A stretch of DNA of 64,000 bases from Deltaproteobacteria bacterium (GTDB lineage: Bacteria; Myxococcota_A; UBA9160; SMWR01), in the NCBI GenBank assembly GCA_019310965.1, contig JAFDDG010000002.1, forward strand, positions 1 through 64,000, given 5' to 3'. Position numbers and translations under genes: made by a program. The stretch's first letter is position 1, and every line of letters starts with the position of its first letter. The notes beneath the pieces were generated by a model that was not told the DNA's origin, searched no databases, and saw only the letters and a program-made list of their open reading frames with translations. This document shows, piece by piece, positions 49,118-57,587 of the stretch.

Positions 49118-50269
49118 CTAGAGCCGCTCGATGATGGTGACATTCGCCTGGCCGCCGCCTTCGCACATGGTCTGGAGGCCGTAGCGGCCATCGGTGCGCT
49201 CGAGCTCGTTGACGAGCGTGGCCATGAGCCGCGTGCCGGTGGCGCCGATGGGGTGACCGAGCGCGATGGCACCGCCATTCACGTTGACCTTCTCCATGTC
49301 CCAGTGGGTTTCCTTCTGCCAGGCGAGCACGGGCGACGCGAAGGCCTCGTTGATCTCGACCAGATCGATGTCCGAGGGCTTCAGGCCCGCCTTCTCGAGC
49401 GCGAACTGCGTGGCGGGAATCGGCGCAGTCAACATGTAGATCGGATCGTCGGCCCGCACGCTGATGTGGTGCACGCGCGCGCGCGGCGCGAGACCGTGAT
49501 CCTTCACGGCCTGCTCCGACGCCACCAGCAACGCGGTCGCACCGTCCGAGATCTGGCTCGCCAGTGCAGCCGTGAGGCGCCCACCTTCCTGCAGCGGCTG
49601 GAGCGAGGCCAGCTTCTCGAGCGTGCTGCCGCGCCGCGGACCTTCGTCTCTGGTCACGTCGCCATACGGAACGATCTCGTTGTCGAAGCGACCCTCATCG
49701 ATGGCGCGATTCGCGCGCTCGTGGCTCTCGAGCGCGAACTTCTCCATGTCGAGGCGGGAGATGTCCCACTTCTCCGCGATCATCTCGGCGCCGCGGAACT
49801 GTGAAACCTCCTGAGTGCCGAAGCGGTCGACCCAGCCCTTGGATCCCGAGAACGGATCCGTGATGCCGAGCGGCTCCGCTGCCGTCATCGCGTAGGAGAT
49901 CGGGATCGTGCTCATATTCTGCACGCCGCCGGCGACGATCAGGTCTGCCGTGCCACTTAACACGGCCTGCGACGCAAAATGCACCGATTGCTGGGACGAG
50001 CCACACTGGCGATCAATCGTCACCCCCGGCACGTGGAGCGGCAGACCGGCCGCGAGCCAGCAGGTCCGTGCAATGTCACCCGCCTGGCTCCCGAGCGTGT
50101 CACAGCAGCCGAAGATGACGTCCTCGACGGCATTCGGGTCGACGCCCGTGCGTTGCATCAGTGCCTTCAGCACGTGAGCACCGAGATCCGCAGAGTGCGC
50201 GCTGGCGAGTCCGCCACCGCGCTTCCCGATGGGGGTACGAACTGCGTCGATGATGTAGGCCTCGGCCAT
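49118..50269 (-). CDS. fadA6: Acetyl-CoA acetyltransferase (thiolase), FadA6-like
   Basis: 383 residues from ATG 50269 (GGAG 7 nt upstream; the GTG at 50275 is less likely). Nucleophile Cys89 in DRQCGSSQQSVHFA, His339 in LGHPIGATGTR and Cys369 in MCEGGGQANVTIIER complete the thiolase triad. Position inside an ipd/echA20 operon points to FadA6, which cleaves the beta-ketoacyl-CoA left after ring C opening. FadA5-like side-chain activity is the alternative and cannot be excluded by sequence alone. Confidence 0.85.
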   Translation of the reverse strand: MAEAYIIDAVRTPIGKRGGGLASAHSADLGAHVLKALMQRTGVDPNAVEDVIFGCCDTLGSQAGDIARTCWLAAGLPLHVPGVTIDRQCGSSQQSVHFASQAVLSGTADLIVAGGVQNMSTIPISYAMTAAEPLGITDPFSGSKGWVDRFGTQEVSQFRGAEMIAEKWDISRLDMEKFALESHERANRAIDEGRFDNEIVPYGDVTRDEGPRRGSTLEKLASLQPLQEGGRLTAALASQISDGATALLVASEQAVKDHGLAPRARVHHISVRADDPIYMLTAPIPATQFALEKAGLKPSDIDLVEINEAFASPVLAWQKETHWDMEKVNVNGGAIALGHPIGATGTRLMATLVNELERTDGRYGLQTMCEGGGQANVTIIERL

Positions 50270-50271
50270 GG

Positions 50272-51330
50272 TCACTCTCCTCTAAAGGTCCGGCCGGGTC
50301 CGAGCCGCGCGCTCGCTTCGAGCACCCGCTCTTCGACCCGACTGCGATGAAAATCGTTGCGGCCCCACGCCTGCTCGAGCGACCAGGCACGGCGCATCCA
50401 GATGTGCAGATCCTGCTCCCAGGTGTAGCCGAGGGCGCCGTGCACCTGAAGCGCCTGCCGCGAAGCGAACTGGGCCGCGTCGGCGGCCGCCACCTTCGCC
50501 ATCGAGACGTGCAGGCTGCGGTCGGAGACACTGCGCGCCACGGAATGCGCCGCACGGTGCACCACCGGCCGCGCGTACTCGAGCTTCACCTTGCAGTTCG
50601 CAAGCATGTGCTTTACCGCCTGGAACGAGCCGATGGGCTTGCCGAATTGCTGGCGCTGCTCCGCATACTCGGCAGCCAGCGTGATCAACTTGTCGGTGGC
50701 ACCGACCAGCTGGGCGGCCGCCGCAAGGGCGCCACGATCCAGAGCCGCAGCCCACAGACTGCGCCCTGCGTCGCCCGCGGCGACCCGGGTGGCGTCGCCG
50801 GCGTCGAAGTTCACCTTGAAGAGCCGCCGCGACGGGTCGTTCGCGGGCTGTGCCACGATCTCCGCGGAGTCCGGGGCCACGGCGTGCACCTCGTCGCCGC
50901 GCTGGAGCAACAGCAGGTGGGACACGTCGGCGTCGACCACCAGAGGGGAGACCTCGTGCCCCACCCCGACGATCGCATCGCCGCCTCCGATGCGCGGCAA
51001 CCACTCGCCGGCGAGCGCTTCGTCGCCGAGTTCGACGAGCAGGGGCGCCGCGACCGCCGCCGTCGCGATCACCGGCTCGGGCAACGCCGCGCGTCCCGCC
51101 TCCTCGAAGAGCAGCACCGAGTCGATCTCGCTCATCCCCATGCCGTCGTGGGCCTCAGGGACGAGCAGCCCCGGCACCCCCAGCTCGGCGAGCTGTGCCC
51201 AGAGTGCGGGAGTGTGACTGCGACCCTCGTCCCACGCCTTGCGAATCACCTCGGGGGTGCACTCGTTCGAGAGAAAGTCGCGCAGCGTCGTCTGGAACAG
51301 CAGCTGGTCTTCGTCGAAAGTAAATCGCAC
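50272..51330 (-). CDS. Acyl-CoA dehydrogenase subunit (steroid-locus FadE)
   Basis: 352 residues from GTG 51330. DFLSNECTPEVIRKAWDEG, LLVPEAHDGMGMSEIDSVLLFE, EQRQQFGKPIGSFQAVKHMLANCK and VHGALGYTWEQDLHIWMRRAWS show the ACAD fold, but the FAD-binding middle region is degenerate (no typical SEPxxGSD). It also lacks YxGTxxIQ. This is usual for one partner of alpha2beta2 ACADs such as FadE32/33. The thiolase starts 2 bp after its stop; the FadE31-like gene ends 2 bp before it. Confidence 0.82.
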   Translation of the reverse strand: MRFTFDEDQLLFQTTLRDFLSNECTPEVIRKAWDEGRSHTPALWAQLAELGVPGLLVPEAHDGMGMSEIDSVLLFEEAGRAALPEPVIATAAVAAPLLVELGDEALAGEWLPRIGGGDAIVGVGHEVSPLVVDADVSHLLLLQRGDEVHAVAPDSAEIVAQPANDPSRRLFKVNFDAGDATRVAAGDAGRSLWAAALDRGALAAAAQLVGATDKLITLAAEYAEQRQQFGKPIGSFQAVKHMLANCKVKLEYARPVVHRAAHSVARSVSDRSLHVSMAKVAAADAAQFASRQALQVHGALGYTWEQDLHIWMRRAWSLEQAWGRNDFHRSRVEERVLEASARLGPGRTFRGE

Positions 51331-51332
51331 GG

Positions 51333-52493
51333 CTACTTCCTCGGCAGGCCGAGAATGCGCTCGGCGATGATATTGCGCTGGATCTCGTTGGTCCCCGCGT
51401 AGATGGGACCTGCCAACGCGAAGATGTAACCGTCGAGCCACTCACCGACGCCCTGCGCCTCGGAAGCCTGCGGCAGGAGCTCCGCGCGCCAGCCGAGAAT
51501 CTCGAGCGCCACTTCGTGCATCTCGACGTCGAGCTCCGACCAGAAGATCTTGTTGAGCGACGCCTCCGCGCCGATCTTGCCACCTTCGAGCAGCCGCGAG
51601 ACCGTGCGGTAGGTGTCGAGGGTATAGGCCTCGGCTCGCATCCAGCAGTCGACGACGCGGCGCTTGAGGCCCGGATCGCAGCTCCCCTCGTTTTCCTTGT
51701 AGAGCGCGACGAGCTTCGCCGCGGTGTCCTGGAAGCGCGCGGGGCTGCGCAGCATGAGCCCGCGCTCGAAGCCCGCCGTCGACATGGAGACGTTCCAGCC
51801 CTTGCCCTCTTCGCCGAGGAGGTGATCGACCGAGACCCGCGCATCGTCGAAGAAGACCTCCGCAAAGGCCGCCTTGTGGTTGAGCTTCTCGATGGGGCGC
51901 ACCGTGATGCCCGGTGCGTCGAGCGGACACAGAATGAAGGAGAGCCCGCGGTGCCGCTCCGAGTCGGGATCTGTGCGGAACATGCCGAAGAGCCAGTGCG
52001 CGTAGGCGCCACGGGAGGCCCAGGTCTTCTGGCCGTTTATGACGAAGTGATCGCCGTCGCGAATCGCCGTTGCCTGGATGTTGGCCATGTCGCTGCCAGC
52101 GTTGGGCTCGCTCCAGCCCTGGGCCCACACCTCTTCACTGGAGGCCATCTTCGGCAAGAAACGCGCCTTCTGCTCCGGGGTGCCGTACTCCATGATGGTC
52201 GGGCCGAGGAGAAAGATGCCGTTCTGGTTCACGCGCGCGGGCGCCTTCGCTCGGAAGTACTCTTCCTCGAAGACCAGCCACTCGAGCAGGTTCGCCCCAC
52301 GGCCGCCGTACTCGACGGGCCACGGCACCATGGCAAACCCCCCGGCCTGGAGCTGCTTCTCCCACTCGCGGTGCTCCTCGAAGCCTTCTTTCGTGTCGAA
52401 GCTCTTGAGCGGGCGGCTCGGCACGTTGGCCTCGAGCCAGGTGCGCGCCTCCTTGCGGAAGGCCTCCTGCTCCGCGGTGTAGACCAGATCCAT
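51333..52493 (-). CDS. fadE31: Acyl-CoA dehydrogenase, FadE31-like
   Basis: 386 residues. FDTKEGFEEHREWEKQLQ, VEYGGRGANLLEWLVFEEEYF, KMASSEEVWAQGWSEPNAG, and YAGTNEIQRNIIAERILGLP. From memory this is very like mycobacterial FadE31, including the order relative to echA20. The classical catalytic Glu (YEG) is Ala (YAG). Start ATG 52493 overlaps the echA20 stop by one base (TGATG). Likely desaturates an intermediate of ring C/D breakdown; it may pair with the following FadE subunit. Confidence 0.85.
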   Translation of the reverse strand: MDLVYTAEQEAFRKEARTWLEANVPSRPLKSFDTKEGFEEHREWEKQLQAGGFAMVPWPVEYGGRGANLLEWLVFEEEYFRAKAPARVNQNGIFLLGPTIMEYGTPEQKARFLPKMASSEEVWAQGWSEPNAGSDMANIQATAIRDGDHFVINGQKTWASRGAYAHWLFGMFRTDPDSERHRGLSFILCPLDAPGITVRPIEKLNHKAAFAEVFFDDARVSVDHLLGEEGKGWNVSMSTAGFERGLMLRSPARFQDTAAKLVALYKENEGSCDPGLKRRVVDCWMRAEAYTLDTYRTVSRLLEGGKIGAEASLNKIFWSELDVEMHEVALEILGWRAELLPQASEAQGVGEWLDGYIFALAGPIYAGTNEIQRNIIAERILGLPRK

Positions 52494-53254
52494 CAGCCGC
52501 CTTCCTTTTCGAAGTCCGCGTCGCGTTTCTCGACGAAGGCGTCTCGCGCCTCCTGCGAGTCTTCCTCGGTGTACAGCTCGAAGGTAAAGCCCTGCTCGAA
52601 GCGGTAGCTGTCCTTGGGATCGAGGAGCTCGATGCCGTTCAACGACCACTTGGCCAACCGCAGCGCCTTGCCGCTCTTGCTGGCAATGTTGCGGGCCAGC
52701 TCGAACGCCGCATCGCGGAGCTTCTCTTTCGGCACCACCGACTCGACGCCGCCCAGCCGGTAGGCCTCTTGAGCATCGATGGGCTCGCCGGTGTAGAGCA
52801 TGCGCCGCGCCTTCTGCATGCCGAACATGCGCATCGTGTGAGTGGCGGCGCCCAGCGCGCCGCGATCGATCTCGGTGAGCGCAAAGGTCGCGTCCTCGGA
52901 AGCAATCACGATGTCCGAGTTGCCCGCCACGCCGAGACCACCGCCGATGCAATAGCCGTGGACGGCGGAGATGACCGGAACGGGACAATCGTAGACTGCC
53001 GCGAAGGTGTCGTAACAACCGCGGCTCGCGGCGACGATCTTGGTTCCGTCCTCCGCCAGCTCCTTGATGTCGACTCCCGCCTGGAAGCCACGCCCCTCCG
53101 CGCGAATCACCACGCAGTTCACATCGGGGCGGCCGCCAAAGGTCTTCACCGCATCGGCGAAGGTGAACCAATCCTTGCTGTTCAAGGCATTCACCGGCGG
53201 GTTGTTGATTACGATCTCGGCAATGCCGTCCGAGGCAGAAGTGTCGATGGCCAT
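52493..53254 (-). CDS. echA20: EchA20-like ring-D hydrolase (crotonase family)
   Basis: 253 residues. The family-defining stretches PPVNALNSKDWFTFADAV, RAEGRGFQAGVDIKEL, VHGYCIGGGLGVAGNSDIV, DRGALGAATHTMRMF and SYRFEQGFTFELYTEE follow M. tuberculosis EchA20 closely, as I recall it. EchA20 hydrolytically opens steroid ring D of HIEC-CoA rather than hydrating an alkene. It ends in an acidic/basic tail after RDAFVEKRDADFEKEG. Gap to ipdC is 8 bp. Confidence 0.88.
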   Translation of the reverse strand: MAIDTSASDGIAEIVINNPPVNALNSKDWFTFADAVKTFGGRPDVNCVVIRAEGRGFQAGVDIKELAEDGTKIVAASRGCYDTFAAVYDCPVPVISAVHGYCIGGGLGVAGNSDIVIASEDATFALTEIDRGALGAATHTMRMFGMQKARRMLYTGEPIDAQEAYRLGGVESVVPKEKLRDAAFELARNIASKSGKALRLAKWSLNGIELLDPKDSYRFEQGFTFELYTEEDSQEARDAFVEKRDADFEKEGG

Positions 53255-53262
53255 GGGTCTCC

Positions 53263-54318
53263 TCAGGCTCCCAGCTGTTTCAGCGCGAGCTCGGCTTCTT
53301 CCACCATGCGCCCCACCAGCTCGGCGCAGGTTGGGCGGTCGTCGATCATGCCGGCAACACTGCCACTCGGCAGGTAGCCGTTCACCGGGTCGCCATCGTT
53401 CATGGCGAGCTTCGCCAACATCGGCGCGTTCGCGGCCAGCAGCATCTGGGAGCGCGTGAGCCGCTGGTTCTTGCGCATGGCGAGCCCCGACTTGAGCAGC
53501 TCGGGAATCGATGCCCCCGTCAGCCGTCGCAGCTCGAGCGCGCTGCGAAACGCCAGCCACAAGCGGCCGACGGGCCCCTTGCCGGCGAGCTCGTCGACCA
53601 ACTCGTTGGTCACCACCCGCTGCGGCAGGCCGTCGATTTCTCGTGTGACGATCACGTCGTCGACGCTGGCCGCGAGGTAGCGGTCCGTCGTGATCTCGGG
53701 AACCGGGCTTTCCCGGGTGAGCAGGAAGCGCGTACCCATGGCGATGCCCTCCGCTCCGAGGGCCAGCGCCGCGACCAGACCACGACCGTCCCGAAAGCCG
53801 CCGGCCGCGAGGATGGGGACCGAGACGGCGTCTGCGGCTGCGGAGACCAGGAGCGACGTCGGCGTGGCGCCCGTGTGGCCGCCCCCCTCACTGCCCTGCA
53901 CGATGATGATGTCAGCGCCGAGCTTCTCTGCCTTCAGCGCGTGCTTCACGGCGCCGCAGGTCGGCACGCAGACGACGCCGCCGTCCTTGAGGCGTTGGAT
54001 CAGCTCGGCGTTGGGAGCGCGGTTGTAGCCCGCGGCCTTCACCCCCTGACGAACGATCGCAGCGATGATGACGTCCGCACCCGGCGCATCCATCAGGAAA
54101 TTCACGCCGAAGGGTGCATCCGTGAGCTCCTTGAGGCGCAGGATCTCGGACTCAACGTCGTCCGGCGGAATCGTGGCCGCGCCGAGAAAGCCGAACCCTC
54201 CCCCGTTGCACACACCCGCCACCAGCTCGGGCGTCGACACCCATCCCATGCCGGTCTGGATGATCGGATAAGAGGAGCCCAACAATTCGGTGACGCGGGT
54301 CTTGAGAGCGGGAGACAC
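53263..54318 (-). CDS. ipdC: IpdC-like FMN enzyme (nitronate-monooxygenase fold)
   Basis: 351 residues from GTG 54318 with GGAGG about 10 nt upstream; the frame runs on to 54393. TIM-barrel NMO/enoyl-reductase fold: SYPIIQTGMGWVSTPELVAG, FGVNFLMDAPGAD, PTCGAVKHALKAEKLGAD, the phosphate-binding VQGSEGGGHTGATPT, and ILAAGGFRDGRGLVAALALG. IpdC removes the C5 hydroxyl to make the ring alkene before ring-D opening by EchA20. Its place between ipdB and echA20 fits that order of steps exactly. Confidence 0.88.
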   Translation of the reverse strand: MSPALKTRVTELLGSSYPIIQTGMGWVSTPELVAGVCNGGGFGFLGAATIPPDDVESEILRLKELTDAPFGVNFLMDAPGADVIIAAIVRQGVKAAGYNRAPNAELIQRLKDGGVVCVPTCGAVKHALKAEKLGADIIIVQGSEGGGHTGATPTSLLVSAAADAVSVPILAAGGFRDGRGLVAALALGAEGIAMGTRFLLTRESPVPEITTDRYLAASVDDVIVTREIDGLPQRVVTNELVDELAGKGPVGRLWLAFRSALELRRLTGASIPELLKSGLAMRKNQRLTRSQMLLAANAPMLAKLAMNDGDPVNGYLPSGSVAGMIDDRPTCAELVGRMVEEAELALKQLGA

Positions 54319-54343
54319 AGGGGGGACCTCCGGCTGCAGCGGG

Positions 54344-55105
54344 CTAAGCCGGCACCTCGTTGTTGCAGAAGCCCTTGGGATCGATGACCTCACGGATCCA
54401 GCGAAGCTCGTCGGCGTCGGGCTCCCGACTCGTCGGCACGTCGCCCTCGATCACGAGCTCGAAGCCGGTCTGCTCGACGATCTCGTCTACGCTGACCCAC
54501 GGGTGCACGGAGCGCAGCCGCATGCGCCGATCCGGCGTCTGGAAATCGAAGACGCCGAGGTTCGAGATCACGCGACGCAAGTCGTGAAAACGCGCCGCCT
54601 CACCGAGCTCGCTGGCGCGGTCGTTGCCGACGCCCGACACGACATCCACCTTCTCGACGAACGTCTTCGTGGAATGATTCGGCACCCAGTAGCTGGTCAG
54701 GTGGCAGATCGTGTTGCCCGGCGCGCCGCGCATGCCGAGGAGCTGCGCCTTCGGCTTCTCGTGCGGCCCGATACATGCGAAGTTCTGATTGCCGTAGCGA
54801 TCGATCTGACTCGCCACCATCACGACGTGGCGCTTGCCGTTCCACACCAGATCGAAGATGTTCGCAAAGGGCATCCAGGCTTCCGACACGGGCCCCGTAT
54901 CCGGCTTGCCGCTCACCGGCAGGGGCTCTTCCAGCAGCGTCGCGGTGCCATCCGTCATCAACAGCTCCGGGGCAAACGTCGCCTTCGCAAGCCGAGCACC
55001 GACCGCGGGCACGGTTCCGAATGAGCTGGCAAGGATCTCCCCGTCGCCGCGAAACGCTTCCGCCACGGCCACCGCACAGATTTCAGCTCGAGTTGAATCA
55101 GCCAC
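54344..55105 (-). CDS. ipdB: IpdB-like CoA-transferase-fold subunit
   Basis: 253 residues from GTG 55105, overlapping the ipdA stop by 8 bp. CoA-transferase beta fold: ICAVAVAEAFRGDGEILASSFGT, LMTDGTATLLEEPLPVSG, ASQIDRYGNQNFACIGPHE and GMRGAPGNTICHLTSYW, and HPWVSVDEIVEQTGFEL at the end. With IpdA it forms the hydrolase that opens steroid ring C of COCHEA-CoA. This use of a CoA-transferase fold for C-C hydrolysis is known for IpdAB. Conservation around RGAPGN is the family feature. Confidence 0.9.
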   Translation of the reverse strand: MADSTRAEICAVAVAEAFRGDGEILASSFGTVPAVGARLAKATFAPELLMTDGTATLLEEPLPVSGKPDTGPVSEAWMPFANIFDLVWNGKRHVVMVASQIDRYGNQNFACIGPHEKPKAQLLGMRGAPGNTICHLTSYWVPNHSTKTFVEKVDVVSGVGNDRASELGEAARFHDLRRVISNLGVFDFQTPDRRMRLRSVHPWVSVDEIVEQTGFELVIEGDVPTSREPDADELRWIREVIDPKGFCNNEVPA

Positions 55106-55964
55106 GGGCTCGCTCCTCGGCACGCTCCTTGATCGCGGCCTGGTATTCCTCTTCGGGGACATCGAGGTAACGCGTCTTGAACGCCTCCCATGCCTCCGGA
55201 TCCTTCGCCGTCGCGGCGTACTCCTTCTGGAAGGCTTCGTCCCGGTCGTAGTCGGGCGGGCACTCGGTGAAATGCGCACCGTTCGGTGTCTCGACGACCC
55301 CGTCGACCAGCGTGCGATTGATGCGCATGGTGTAGAGCGCACCCTCCTTGGCGAGCTGCTCGGTCGGGACGAGCTTCTCGACCGACATGAAACGCTGCTT
55401 TGCCGCGAGGCAGAAGAGATCGTCGAAATACAGATCGGGTCCGAGGAACTGTCCGTTGCCCCGTGTGTCGCCGCGATTCATGTGGATGATCGCGGCGTCG
55501 AGCTCGAGGGCCGGCATGGCCAGCAGCTCTTCGCCGTCGTCGTAGGGCGAGCGCACGGTGCGCAGATCCGGGTTGATCTTCGTCACGTCCGAGCCGAGAC
55601 CCGCGCGGGTCGGCAGAAACGGCAGTCGATACGCCGCGGCGCGCAGCCCCCACTGGAGCATACCCTCGTCGAGCTCGGCCGCCTGGAACGAAGCGGCCTG
55701 CCGCGCCTTGCGGAAGTGCGGCTCCAAGGCGATCGAATCCAGCGATACGAAGCCGTAGATCAGCTTCTTGACCTTGCCGTACTTGCAGAGGAGCCCTGCG
55801 TCGGGGCCGCCGTAGGTGACGACCGTCAAGTCCTTCAACGGGGAACGCAGGATCTCGCGCACCAGGGCCATGGGCTTGCGGCGCGAGCCCCAGCCACCGA
55901 TGCCGAGGGTCATGCCATCCCGAAGCTCGGCCACCACAGCGGCCGAGGTCATGCGCTTGTCCAT
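55098..55964 (-). CDS. ipdA: IpdA-like CoA-transferase-fold subunit
   Basis: 288 residues from ATG 55964 (GGAGG about 4 nt upstream). GMTLGIGGWGSRRKPMALVREIL, VVTYGGPDAGLLCKYGKVKK, FQAAELDEGMLQWGL (Glu97/Glu100, near the catalytic Glu of IpdA) and LPFLPTRAGLGSDV follow the mycobacterial subunit as I recall it. With IpdB it opens ring C. It is the first gene of the nine-gene operon and sits under the promoter and operator at 56017-56045. Confidence 0.92.
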   Translation of the reverse strand: MDKRMTSAAVVAELRDGMTLGIGGWGSRRKPMALVREILRSPLKDLTVVTYGGPDAGLLCKYGKVKKLIYGFVSLDSIALEPHFRKARQAASFQAAELDEGMLQWGLRAAAYRLPFLPTRAGLGSDVTKINPDLRTVRSPYDDGEELLAMPALELDAAIIHMNRGDTRGNGQFLGPDLYFDDLFCLAAKQRFMSVEKLVPTEQLAKEGALYTMRINRTLVDGVVETPNGAHFTECPPDYDRDEAFQKEYAATAKDPEAWEAFKTRYLDVPEEEYQAAIKERAEERARG

Positions 55965-56016
55965 GAGGCCTCCGCAAACCACCCGAGCGGCGCGTCAGCC
56001 GGGGGGAAGAGGGAGT

Positions 56017-56045
56017 ATAATAACGATACGTTCCGTTTCTGTAAA
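56017..56045 (-). promoter_or_regulatory. Promoter for the ipdA operon
   Basis: Minus strand reads TTTACA (56045-56040), a 17-nt spacer and TATTAT (56022-56017), a good sigma-70-type match in otherwise GC-rich DNA. The operator-like palindrome fills the spacer. Transcription would start near 56010, giving a leader of about 45 nt before ipdA. Confidence 0.7.
56022..56037 (+). promoter_or_regulatory. Operator-like palindrome, same motif as at 40741-40754
   Basis: AACGATACGTTCCGTT, an imperfect 16-bp palindrome (12 of 16 positions symmetric), lies between the -10 and -35 boxes of the ipdA promoter. It shares ACGATACG-N3-CGT with the fadD3/fadE30 gap. Binding there would block the promoter, as expected for a KstR2-like TetR repressor released by an acyl-CoA. 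Confidence 0.65.
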
Positions 56046-56123
56046 CGCCGCACACTGCTCGACGGGATGCGCAGTGTGTCCCCAACCGGCCGGAAAAACA
56101 AGCAATTCGATGGAGCTCCGCCG

Positions 56124-57587
56124 ATGCCCGTGCTCTCCTACGGCCGCGCGATCACCTGGCACGCCGAGCGGACCCCCGACCGCGTGGCGCTCGTCCACGA
56201 AGGCCGAAAGCGCAGCTGGGCCGAGCTCGACGCGCGCTCGAACCGGCTGGCCCGGGCCTACGCCGAGCAGGGGGTCGGGGTCGGCGACCTGGTGACGATC
56301 GGCCTTCCGAACGGCTGCGAGTTCTTCGAGGCCGCGGCCGCCGCCTGGAAGCTCGGCGCCACACCGCAACCGGTCTCGGCGCGGCTGCCGAAACTCGAGC
56401 GCCGCGCGATCGTGAATGCAGCCGGTCCGGCATTGGTAGTCGGCGTGCCGAAGGACGAGTTTCCCAATCGCCCCACGTTGCCGCTCGGCTACGAACCCCC
56501 TGCGACACTTTCCGACGCGCCGCTGCCAGACGTCACGCCGCCCCAGGTCCGCTGCATGACCTCGGGTGGCAGCACGGGGCTGCCGAAGCTGATCCTGGAT
56601 CTCACTCCCGGCAACGTCGACCCGGAGGTCGCCGTGAACGGCATGCGCCGCGGCGGCGTCACGCTGGTGGCCGGGCCGCTCTACCACGCGGGTCCCTTCA
56701 TCACTTCGTGGCAGTGCCTGCTCGCCGGCGGCAGCGCGGTCGTGATGACGCGCTTCGACGCAGCGCAAGCGCTCGCGCTGATCGAGAAGCACCGCATCGA
56801 GTGGGTGCTCTTCGTCCCGACCATGATGCAGCGCATCTGGCGGCTCCCGAAGCAGGAGCGCGAGCGCCATGACCTCGGCTCGATCGTTCGCGTGATGTGC
56901 ACCGGTGCGCCGAGCCCCGCCTGGCTCAAGCAGGCGTGGATCGACTGGATCGGCCCGGAGAGGGTCTGGGAGTCCTACGGCGGCTCCGAACGCATCGCCG
57001 GCACGCAGATTGGCGGCGTCGAGTGGCTCGACCACCCGGGCTCCGTCGGCAAGCCCACCGAGGGACGCAAGATCCGCGTGCTGCGCCCGGATGGCAGCGA
57101 GTGCGAGCCCGGCGAGGTCGGCGAGATCTACATGATGCCCGCCGGCGGGCAGGGCACGACCTATCGCTACATCGGCGCCGAAATGCCGGCGACCGGCGAC
57201 GGCTGGGAGACCCTGGGCGACCTCGGTCACCGCGACGAGGAGGGCTACCTCTACCTCGCAGACCGCAAGAGCGACATGATCGTGACCGGCGGGGCGAACG
57301 TCTACCCCGCCGAAGTCGAAGCCGCGCTCGACGCGCACCCCGCGGTGCGCTCGAGTGCCGTCGTGGGACTCCCCGACGACGACCTCGGCCAGCGCATCCA
57401 CGCCATCGTCGACGCTCCCGAGGCAAACGCCACGGAAGACGCCATGCGCGAACACCTTGCCGAGCATCTGGTGCGCTACAAGGTTCCGCGCAGCTTCGAG
57501 TTCGTGACCCACGTGCTGCGCGACGACGCCGGCAAGCTTCGCCGCTCGGCGCTCCGCGACGCACGCATCGCGGAGCAGCCCTCGTGA
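56124..57587 (+). CDS. AMP-binding acyl-CoA ligase
   Basis: 487 residues from ATG 56124 (GGAG 8 nt upstream; an in-frame ATG at 56067 would add 19 residues that do not look family-like). CMTSGGSTGLPKLI is the A3 motif in the SGGSTG variant common in bile-acid/steroid-type ligases, then ESYGGSERI and GWETLGDLGHRDEEGYL, and DRKSDMIVTGGANVYPAE. The C-terminal Lys lies in DDAGKLRRSALR. Divergent from ipdA across the shared operator. Likely activates a steroid side-chain acid. The next ligase follows with a GTGA overlap. Confidence 0.88.
   Translation: MPVLSYGRAITWHAERTPDRVALVHEGRKRSWAELDARSNRLARAYAEQGVGVGDLVTIGLPNGCEFFEAAAAAWKLGATPQPVSARLPKLERRAIVNAAGPALVVGVPKDEFPNRPTLPLGYEPPATLSDAPLPDVTPPQVRCMTSGGSTGLPKLILDLTPGNVDPEVAVNGMRRGGVTLVAGPLYHAGPFITSWQCLLAGGSAVVMTRFDAAQALALIEKHRIEWVLFVPTMMQRIWRLPKQERERHDLGSIVRVMCTGAPSPAWLKQAWIDWIGPERVWESYGGSERIAGTQIGGVEWLDHPGSVGKPTEGRKIRVLRPDGSECEPGEVGEIYMMPAGGQGTTYRYIGAEMPATGDGWETLGDLGHRDEEGYLYLADRKSDMIVTGGANVYPAEVEAALDAHPAVRSSAVVGLPDDDLGQRIHAIVDAPEANATEDAMREHLAEHLVRYKVPRSFEFVTHVLRDDAGKLRRSALRDARIAEQPS

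Noticed and set aside
52494..53171. N-terminal extension of the FadE31 frame
   Set aside because: Shadow of echA20; the ACAD domain begins at ATG 52493.
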